A stretch of 64,000 nucleotides of DNA from the NCBI RefSeq assembly GCF_900104785.1, contig NZ_LT629733.1, positions 776,501-840,500 of the forward strand, written 5' to 3'. This stretch comes from Formosa sp. Hel1_31_208 (GTDB lineage: Bacteria > Bacteroidota > Bacteroidia > Flavobacteriales > Flavobacteriaceae). This document shows, piece by piece, positions 26,506-34,447 of the stretch. Position numbers and translations under genes: made by a program. The notes under the pieces were generated by a model. It did no database searches. It was not told the DNA's origin and was given only the letters and a program-made list of their open reading frames with translations. Each line of letters starts with the position of its first letter. Position 1 is the first letter of the stretch.

Positions 26506-29500
26506 TAATCTTTAAACTTTATTGTTATATGATGTGTGGTAGTACTACCTAATGCGTGGGTTGCTTTGTGATCTTCAAAGCTTTTTTTATTCTGAAATGT
26601 GGTGTTTTTAGAGTTTATGGCATAACGAGGGTCTTCAATAATCGTTGCTCGCTCCATACGCGACACTTCAATGGTGATACAATCAAATTCTACCATGACT
26701 TTTCCTGTAATGCTATAGATTCCATTACCTCGAAACGGATATTTGGCAGCCACAGGTGGAAAATGAACCGTATCAATAAAATTACCATCGTAATCTAAAA
26801 AGGTTCCAAAGAACATGTTTTTTCGGTTTGCTGTTTTGGTGTTTTTTACCGCGACCAAATAGCCTTCAATAACGATGGTTTTATGCTGAAAACCGATTAG
26901 CTGTTTTGCACGCATAGGGTTTGAAGATGGGATTTTTAGCAAATGAAATGGATTACATAACGGAAAGCCCAATAATTCAATTTCATCAAAGGCATTTTCT
27001 AAATCTGTACTAGATAATTTTGGTGTTTTATAGCTAATGCGTTCTGTTTTAAACAAGGTCATGATATGCTCTTCAAGCACTGTTTTACTTATTTTTAGAT
27101 GTGCCTGCCAAAGCAATTCACGCTTATTGATGTTGGTAAATCTAAAGGCATTTATTTTAATTAAAATGGCGATTTGTTCTACGGAAATCGGTACGCGTTC
27201 AATAAAATCGTCCAGACTTTTAAATCGGCCATTTTTAGCACGCTCTGTAACCACCTGTTTCATGAGTTTCGATTCGAAGGATTGTAAGAACATAAACCCT
27301 AAGAAAATGGTTTTTCCTTTAATGATAGCTTGTGTATAGCTGGTGTTAACGCAAGGCGATTCAATGATACCTCCATGCATTCTGGCTTCATGAACATAGA
27401 GTTCGGTTCTATAAAATCCACCAAAATTATTGATGCAAGCAGTCATGTACTCTAATGGGAAATAGGCTTTTAAAAACAAACTTTGATAACTTTCTACCGC
27501 ATAGGATGCCGAATGACCTTTAGCAAAAGCATAACCAGCAAAGCTTTCTATTTGCCTCCAGATTTCTTTGGTGAGTGCTTCCGATTTCCCAGCATGTTTA
27601 CAATTATCAAAAAAACGTTGTTTAACTTTTAAAAATTCATCTCGAGAGCGAAATTTCCCAGACATACCTCGACGTAACATATCGGCTTCGCCTAAATCGA
27701 GTCCACCAAAATGATGAGCCACTTTAATCACATCCTCTTGGTAGACCATCACACCATAAGTTTCGGGCATGATTTTTAACAGGACAGGATGTGCCTCTTT
27801 GCGTTTCTCTGGAAAGCGATATCTCAAGATGTATTCACGCATCATACCACTTTGGGAAACTCCTGGGCGAATAACCGAACTTGCTGCAACCAATCCTAAA
27901 TAATTATCCACTTGTAATTTTTTAAGAAGCATGCGCATGGCAGGAGATTCTACATAAAAGCAACCAATGGCTTTTGCATTTCTAAGCAGGTCTTTAATGC
28001 GTTCATCTTTTTTAAAACGCTTGATGTCATGAATATCAACAGGTGGTTTTTTCGGGTGATTATAACGCACAATTTCAACAGCTTCTTTAATCTTTCCCAG
28101 TCCACGCTGACTCAAAACATCAAACTTATACAAGCCAATATCTTCTGCAACGACCATATCAAACTGTGTGGTAGCAAATCCTTTTGGCGGCATAAAGGTG
28201 GCGCCATAGTGATGAATGGGTTTTTCTGAGATTAAAATACCTCCTGCGTGGATTCCTAAATAGTTTGGAAACCCTTCAATATAAGTACTGTATTTAATGA
28301 CCAATTGGGAGAGTTTGTCGAGTTGATGGATTTGGTATTTTCTTCTGGTGAGCACATCCATTTCAGATTTTGGCAAGCCGAAAACTTTTCCTAATTCTCT
28401 AACCGAAGCTCTAAATTTAAAGGTATTATAAACGGTAATGAGTGCGGTATGCTTAAAGGTCTTAAAGATGAATTCGGTAATATCATCACGATCTCTCCAT
28501 GAAAAATCAATATCAAAATCTGGTGGATTTTGACGGAATAGATTAATGAAACGCTCAAAATACAGGTCTAATTCTACAGGATCGACATCTGTAATTCGCA
28601 ACAAATAAGCAACAATGCTATTAGCGCCACTACCACGACCAACATAAAAATAATTTTTGCTACGTGCGTATTTTAGAATTTTCCAATTGATTAAAAAATA
28701 GGAAACGAAGTTTTTTTCTTCTATAATCTTTAATTCCTTTTCAATACGTTCAAAAACACGAACACCCGGTTTTTTATAACGGTAATGTAAACCTTGATAT
28801 GTGAGTTTTTTAAGTAGCCGAAAATCTAAGGGTTCGTTATTGGTATATGATTTTTGATTATTAGGTGTTTGTTGCGAGAAATCAAAGTCGATAGAACAAT
28901 TGTCTAATAGCTGTTGTGTATTTTGAATGAGTTCTGGGAATTCTTGATAGGTGTTACAGAGTTGGTCATATGGTAGCATCATATCATTGATGTCACCTTC
29001 TTCAGATTTGGACAGTTTACTTAATAAGGTATTATTATCAATGGCTCGCAATAGGCGATGGGTATTAAATCCCTTTTTATTTTGAAAGGAAACGGTTTTT
29101 AAAATTACTAGTTTGTGTTGTAAGCGATTCCATCGTGAAAACTTGAGTGTATTGAGGTCTTTTGGTTTGATTCCTAAGAACTCGTTTGTTTTTAAATCAT
29201 ATGTTTTATCTTTTTGATATGGATAAATCACGTAACAATCTTGAATTTCTCTATCTGGTTGTTCAGGAATTAGCAAGTCATGATTGTGTAAAAACTCAGA
29301 TAAATAGCTATTGATATTTTTAAATCCGTGGTTGTTTTTTGCCACTAAAATGAACTGTTGCTTTGCGCCATTTCTAAAATCGACGCCAAGAATAGGTTTG
29401 ATCTTATAGTTTTTAGACATGCGTACAAAATCTAAACAAGCAGAAGTATTGTTAATGTCGGTTAGAGCCAAAGTGTTCAAACCATTCGCAGAGGCAATGG

Positions 29501-29567
29501 CTAGTAGTTGTTTTGGCGCAATTGTGCCATAACGTAAGCTATAATATGTGTGACAATTAAGGTGCAT
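26505..29567 (-). CDS. dnaE2: DnaE2-like (error-prone) DNA polymerase III alpha subunit
   Basis: About 1020 residues, close to DnaE2/ImuC and shorter than the main replicative DnaE. The N-terminal PHP domain opens with HLNCHTYYSLRYGT. The usual TDH is TDI (LALTDINN), so one metal ligand seems lost. The polymerase core has PDFDIDFSWRDRDD with the two catalytic aspartates, the RRGMSGK segment and FAGYAFAKGHSASYA. An OB domain lies near the C-terminus. Start: the ATG at 29567 is preferred, because a -7 box at 29580-29587 covers the alternative start at 29582. It precedes dinB with a one-base overlap and is divergent from the LexA-like gene. The main replicative dnaE should be elsewhere. Confidence 0.88.
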   Translation of the reverse strand: MHLNCHTYYSLRYGTIAPKQLLAIASANGLNTLALTDINNTSACLDFVRMSKNYKIKPILGVDFRNGAKQQFILVAKNNHGFKNINSYLSEFLHNHDLLIPEQPDREIQDCYVIYPYQKDKTYDLKTNEFLGIKPKDLNTLKFSRWNRLQHKLVILKTVSFQNKKGFNTHRLLRAIDNNTLLSKLSKSEEGDINDMMLPYDQLCNTYQEFPELIQNTQQLLDNCSIDFDFSQQTPNNQKSYTNNEPLDFRLLKKLTYQGLHYRYKKPGVRVFERIEKELKIIEEKNFVSYFLINWKILKYARSKNYFYVGRGSGANSIVAYLLRITDVDPVELDLYFERFINLFRQNPPDFDIDFSWRDRDDITEFIFKTFKHTALITVYNTFKFRASVRELGKVFGLPKSEMDVLTRRKYQIHQLDKLSQLVIKYSTYIEGFPNYLGIHAGGILISEKPIHHYGATFMPPKGFATTQFDMVVAEDIGLYKFDVLSQRGLGKIKEAVEIVRYNHPKKPPVDIHDIKRFKKDERIKDLLRNAKAIGCFYVESPAMRMLLKKLQVDNYLGLVAASSVIRPGVSQSGMMREYILRYRFPEKRKEAHPVLLKIMPETYGVMVYQEDVIKVAHHFGGLDLGEADMLRRGMSGKFRSRDEFLKVKQRFFDNCKHAGKSEALTKEIWRQIESFAGYAFAKGHSASYAVESYQSLFLKAYFPLEYMTACINNFGGFYRTELYVHEARMHGGIIESPCVNTSYTQAIIKGKTIFLGFMFLQSFESKLMKQVVTERAKNGRFKSLDDFIERVPISVEQIAILIKINAFRFTNINKRELLWQAHLKISKTVLEEHIMTLFKTERISYKTPKLSSTDLENAFDEIELLGFPLCNPFHLLKIPSSNPMRAKQLIGFQHKTIVIEGYLVAVKNTKTANRKNMFFGTFLDYDGNFIDTVHFPPVAAKYPFRGNGIYSITGKVMVEFDCITIEVSRMERATIIEDPRYAINSKNTTFQNKKSFEDHKATHALGSTTTHHITIKFKD

Positions 29568-29579
29568 AATCAGGATTAA

Positions 29580-29587
29580 CAAAATTA
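29580..29587 (-). promoter_or_regulatory. -7 box of the dnaE2-dinB operon
   Basis: The minus-strand TAATTTTG (complement of 29580-29587) matches TAnnTTTG. It ends 12 bases before the ATG at 29567 and touches the first inverted repeat at 29587-29603. Confidence 0.55.
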
Positions 29588-29627
29588 ACTACTATATGTA
29601 GTTATTGTTGCTTACATTTGTAGTAAG
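29587..29627. promoter_or_regulatory. Two inverted repeats between divergent mutagenesis genes
   Basis: AACTAC-N5-GTAGTT (29587-29603) and CTTAC-N7-GTAAG (29611-29627) are perfect-arm inverted repeats of 17 bases, with centres 24 bases apart. The first sits in the dnaE2 promoter region; the second contains the -7 box of the regulator gene. They are the likely binding sites of the XRE-S24 protein, so one repressor could shut both directions. Confidence 0.55.
29613..29620 (+). promoter_or_regulatory. -7 box of the XRE-S24 regulator gene
   Basis: TACATTTG matches TAnnTTTG and lies inside the second inverted repeat. The ATG at 29652 is 31 bases downstream. No good TTTG is visible at 19-23 bases upstream. 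Confidence 0.5.
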
Positions 29628-29651
29628 TACTGTTAAAATTAAAATACAACG

Positions 29652-30419
29652 ATGAAAAACATACAAGCTAATATTAGACACTTACGTCTGCTCAAGAAAC
29701 TTTCACAAGAACGATTTGCAGATGAGTTGGGTTGGTCGCGTTCTATGGTAGGATCCTATGAAGAAGGGCGGTCAGAGCCACCCATTGAACGTTTGATTGA
29801 TTTGTCGAACTATTTTAATATCCCGATAGATATTTTAGTTAAAAATGATTTGAGACGTGCTAAGGACACCTCCTTTATACAAATAGGAACTAAGCGTGTA
29901 TTGTTTCCAGTAACGGTAAATGAGGATAATGAAGATTTGATTGAAATCATTCCTGCTAAGGCATCTGCGGGTTATTTAGAAGGCTATGATGATCCAGAAT
30001 ATATTGAGCAGTTACAAAAAATCAAACTCCCTTTTTTACCAACGGGAACTCATCGTGCATTTCCAATAAAAGGGGATTCGATGTTACCTGTAAAAGATGG
30101 GTCGTTTATTGTGGCAAAGTTTGTAGAAGCTATTGGCGATGTAAAAAGTGGGCGAACCTATATTGTTTTGACTAAAGATGATGGTTTGGTGTATAAGCGT
30201 GTGTATTTACCAGAAGGAGATGAAGAGAATGTATTATTAAGTTCAGATAATAAGGCTTATCAACCTTATTTGGTATCTAAAGAAAACATCTTAGAGCTTT
30301 GGGAGTTTACTTGTTGTATCAATACACAGGAATATGATGAAAAAGAGTTGAAACTCAGTAGTATTATGACAATGTTTCAGGAGTTAAAAGTGGAGTTAGA
30401 GGCTGTAAGAAAATTCTAA
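29652..30419 (+). CDS. LexA-like regulator: XRE HTH plus S24 peptidase
   Basis: A 255-residue repressor-type protein. Residues 5-65 form a Cro/C1 HTH (LRLLKKLSQERFADELGWSRSMVGSYEEGR). The second half is an S24/LexA-type self-cleaving domain. An Ala106-Gly107 pair in the KASAGYLEGY region is the expected cleavage site. Ser143 in GDSM and Lys182 in VYKRVYLP form the dyad, so self-cleavage on RecA activation is plausible. A helical tail follows (about 225-255). It is divergent from dnaE2-dinB, with two inverted repeats between them, and most likely represses both. It resembles LexA in mechanism but has a phage-repressor-type HTH, not the LexA winged helix. Confidence 0.88.
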   Translation: MKNIQANIRHLRLLKKLSQERFADELGWSRSMVGSYEEGRSEPPIERLIDLSNYFNIPIDILVKNDLRRAKDTSFIQIGTKRVLFPVTVNEDNEDLIEIIPAKASAGYLEGYDDPEYIEQLQKIKLPFLPTGTHRAFPIKGDSMLPVKDGSFIVAKFVEAIGDVKSGRTYIVLTKDDGLVYKRVYLPEGDEENVLLSSDNKAYQPYLVSKENILELWEFTCCINTQEYDEKELKLSSIMTMFQELKVELEAVRKF

Positions 30420-30516
30420 ATAATTGAAAATCAAATAAATAATATTTAAAAAGTTAAGAGTATGTTAAAATAATTTAGTACATTAGAGGTGATACTAACC
30501 AACTCACTCAACTAAT

Positions 30517-30684
30517 ATGGCAACGAAAAACAAAAAATTTCAGTTTTTAAGGGCTTTAGATGTCACTACATTTTTCTTATTAATACTCTTTGTAGCTTTT
30601 TTTGTTAAAACAATTATGGCTGTTGTAAATGGGTTCCAATCGGAAGTATATACTAATGTTGTAGCTGGATTAAGTAGTCTGTAA
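30517..30684 (+). CDS. Small single-span membrane protein, 55 residues
   Basis: An ATG at 30517 opens a 55-codon frame ending at the TAA at 30682-30684. The protein has a basic start (MATKNKKFQFLRALD), one long hydrophobic segment (about residues 17-37, TTFFLLILFVAFFVKTIMAV) and a short polar tail ending GLSSL. It lies alone between the S24 regulator gene and a terminator. A hairpin follows 27 bases after the stop, which supports a real transcript. I do not recognise the family. No -7 box with a good match lies just upstream; TACATTAG at 30479-30486 is the nearest. Confidence 0.55.
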   Translation: MATKNKKFQFLRALDVTTFFLLILFVAFFVKTIMAVVNGFQSEVYTNVVAGLSSL

Positions 30685-30711
30685 CAGAGTGCTTAAATCA
30701 GGATTAAAAAT

Positions 30712-30746
30712 AAAAAAACGCCAAACTAAATGTTTGGCGTTTTTTT
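30712..30746. terminator. Terminator between the 55-residue gene and atpC
   Basis: ACGCCAAAC and GTTTGGCGT form a stem around TAAAT with A and T tracts on both sides; it can act for both converging transcripts. Confidence 0.9.
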
Positions 30747-30766
30747 ATATAAGATAAGGTCTTGTT

Positions 30767-31042
30767 TTAGTCAGCTAATACAATGACTTTATTGTCTTTC
30801 ATTTCAATTGTTCCAGAAGTAATTGGCAACCAAAACCCTTTATCGGTTTTGTTGAATAAAGCTTCAACCTCTTCTTCTAGAGAAATGTTACCGTTAATTT
30901 TAACGTTACCTTCTTTTAGTAAAGAGATGATAGGTGCGTGATTGTTTAACATTTCAAATTCACCCATAACACCTGGAACAGTAACGCTAGTTACTTCTCC
31001 GCTAAATAAGGTAGCTTCTGGTGATACAATTTCTAAATGCAT
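30767..31042 (-). CDS. atpC: ATP synthase F1 epsilon subunit, short form
   Basis: A 91-residue protein that matches the N-terminal beta-sandwich of the epsilon subunit (MHLEIVSPEATLFSGEVTSVTVPGVMGEFEMLNNHAPI, quoted in parts). It stops before the C-terminal two-helix inhibitory domain found in longer epsilon subunits (about 135 residues). This short form is common in Bacteroidota. Epsilon links the gamma shaft to the c-ring and, in longer forms, brakes ATP hydrolysis; that brake should be missing here. It follows atpD by 17 bases on the same strand. Confidence 0.92.
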   Translation of the reverse strand: MHLEIVSPEATLFSGEVTSVTVPGVMGEFEMLNNHAPIISLLKEGNVKINGNISLEEEVEALFNKTDKGFWLPITSGTIEMKDNKVIVLAD

Positions 31043-31059
31043 GGTTCTATAATTTTAGA

Positions 31060-32571
<1,512 letters not shown>

Positions 32572-32626
32572 TTATGTGTTTAATGTTTAGATATTTCTAT
32601 TGAAAAAACATTCGTTTTTCGCGCTG

Positions 32627-32661
32627 CAAAGATATATTTTTTAATTTAAAACTAATGCAAA
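32627..32661 (-). promoter_or_regulatory. Promoter of atpD-atpC
   Basis: On the minus strand, TTTG (complement of 32658-32661) and TATCTTTG (complement of 32627-32634) are separated by 23 bases. This is at the long end of the normal spacing. Confidence 0.6.
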
Positions 32662-32682
32662 TTTTATTGCTTTTTTGCGCAT

Positions 32683-32725
32683 AAAAAAACACCTTCATTC
32701 GAGCTTTCGAAAAGAAGGTGTTTTT
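32683..32725. terminator. Terminator between the SGNH lipoprotein gene and atpD
   Basis: CACCTTC (32690-32696) pairs with GAAGGTG (32714-32720), with an inner TTCGA...TCGAA stem around GCTT, and A and T tracts outside. It ends the minus-strand TonB receptor/SGNH operon. Confidence 0.85.
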
Positions 32726-32745
32726 AAAGTATATTTTAATTTCTT

Positions 32746-34437
32746 TTATTGCAAAGAAGACGAGAAGTTAGTCGGCAAATTACCAGCATTAGGAGTTGAT
32801 CCCGAAGCAATAAAATTTGACCCAAAGGCTTCATCAATTGCAACTAAAAACTCTCTAGCCATTAATCCATAACCTCTGGACGTTAAATGAATTCCGTCTA
32901 AGCTTACTAATCCTCCAAAAACTAGATCTGTAGTCATTATATAATCATCATAAGCATAACCAGATATAGAAGCTTGTTCTAGCACAGCTCTTAAATCGAC
33001 CAAAGCTACATTAGGATTGGCATCTGTTATAGCTAAAATTGTCCCGTTATAAGAAGCTGTTGCTGTTGCGATTAGTGTTTGCTCTTGTGGTGTCAATACC
33101 CATTTGTCTTCTAAAGGTAATGTTATGCCTTCAACTGCAAATTGACCTGCCACTTCAGGTGGTAATAATGCAGCTAATGCTGTTGCAACATCTTCGTTTA
33201 CTTTACCAATAATAGAACTACTTGGTAACACTAATAAATCATTTTCGGTAGCTTGTCTTGCTTGTCCGTAAGCACCTCCTAAAAATCCAGCAACCTGCGG
33301 AGCCGCTTGAGGTGGTAAGCCAAACTGTCCAATAAACGCTGCAAACGCAGGATCTGGCCCTAAAGCTGCTGCTATCGTGCCAGATAGATCTAGTAAGTCT
33401 TCATCTTTAATTACGACGGGATTAGTTTCCGTCGTTGAAAATGTAATTATACGAGAAGGATCTGCAACAGCAAATATTTGGTTTAATGCACCGTATATTT
33501 GGTTTAATGTCGGTATTTGAGCTACAAGGTCTGGTCCATTATCTGGATCATTTGGATCTAATGGATTGTGAGGTACCGTTGTAAAGTGAGATAAACTTGT
33601 AATATCTGGCACAGTGGTTACTACGCCTTTAGCTCCATTTTGTGTCAAAGCAGCCACCATAGTACTAAATGATTGGGCAAAAACATTTGGATCTGTTATA
33701 TCATTACTATTATAAGTCGATGGATTTGTATTACCTGTTCGGTCTACACCTGTACCACCTGATACAGCGTAGGCTAAAACATCATTACCACCACCAATTT
33801 CGGAAAGTGTAAAAAATGTGGGATTTTGAGCCAATGCATCTTCTAACATAGATGCTGTAGGGGAACTCGCCATACGACCAAAGTAAGGATTAAAAGCTCC
33901 GTAACCATTTAGAGGTCCATGAAAACTTTTTGCTCCTGGAACACCAATATTATTAAAGATTCCTCCTAGGTTATTAAGTGCTTCTGTGGTAGGCAACTCT
34001 GGTGTGAAATCCAACTCATCAGGCACCACACCTAGTGGATATGGTCCAGAATCAAAATCATCGCTTGGGTCAGGATCGTTATAAAAATATAGTCTAGGTC
34101 CAAAACTACCATCTTGCATTGGACTCCCTCCAAACAAGAAACCTCCAATATTATCATTCATTAATGGTTGTGTGAAATCTCCACCTCCTACTTTGGCAAA
34201 TTGTTTAGCCAATAAATTAGGAAACGAATTCTCTTGCGTAGCAATGAATAATGCGTTGTCTGAAAATCCTGCTGTAAAAGAAGCTCCAACGGCTACATAA
34301 TTTGAAAAATCGGCAGAGCCAGCAGTTAGTTCTGGAAGAACAACTTCTGGTGCAGTCATATCGAAATCTTCTTCATCGTTGCAAGCTGTGAAACCAATAA
34401 GTACAGCTGAAAGTAAAATATATTTTATAGTTTTCAT
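32746..34437 (-). CDS. SGNH/GDSL-hydrolase-like lipoprotein paired with a TonB receptor
   Basis: About 563 residues, a lipoprotein with a signal peptide and Cys19 in GFTAC. Block I of the SGNH family reads G51-A52-S53-F (YVAVGASFTAG), where the usual Asp is Ala but the nucleophile Ser is kept. Block III is GGGNDVLAYAV. Block V is DGIHLTSRGY near the C-terminus, with the catalytic Asp-x-x-His. The middle is longer than in common GDSL enzymes. It should be a surface or periplasmic esterase. I chose the ATG at 34437 since a start at 34476 would overlap the receptor gene and precede the signal peptide. The gene follows the receptor gene by 10 bases, so they form an operon. Confidence 0.82.
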   Translation of the reverse strand: MKTIKYILLSAVLIGFTACNDEEDFDMTAPEVVLPELTAGSADFSNYVAVGASFTAGFSDNALFIATQENSFPNLLAKQFAKVGGGDFTQPLMNDNIGGFLFGGSPMQDGSFGPRLYFYNDPDPSDDFDSGPYPLGVVPDELDFTPELPTTEALNNLGGIFNNIGVPGAKSFHGPLNGYGAFNPYFGRMASSPTASMLEDALAQNPTFFTLSEIGGGNDVLAYAVSGGTGVDRTGNTNPSTYNSNDITDPNVFAQSFSTMVAALTQNGAKGVVTTVPDITSLSHFTTVPHNPLDPNDPDNGPDLVAQIPTLNQIYGALNQIFAVADPSRIITFSTTETNPVVIKDEDLLDLSGTIAAALGPDPAFAAFIGQFGLPPQAAPQVAGFLGGAYGQARQATENDLLVLPSSSIIGKVNEDVATALAALLPPEVAGQFAVEGITLPLEDKWVLTPQEQTLIATATASYNGTILAITDANPNVALVDLRAVLEQASISGYAYDDYIMTTDLVFGGLVSLDGIHLTSRGYGLMAREFLVAIDEAFGSNFIASGSTPNAGNLPTNFSSSLQ

Positions 34438-34447
34438 TATTGTTTTT

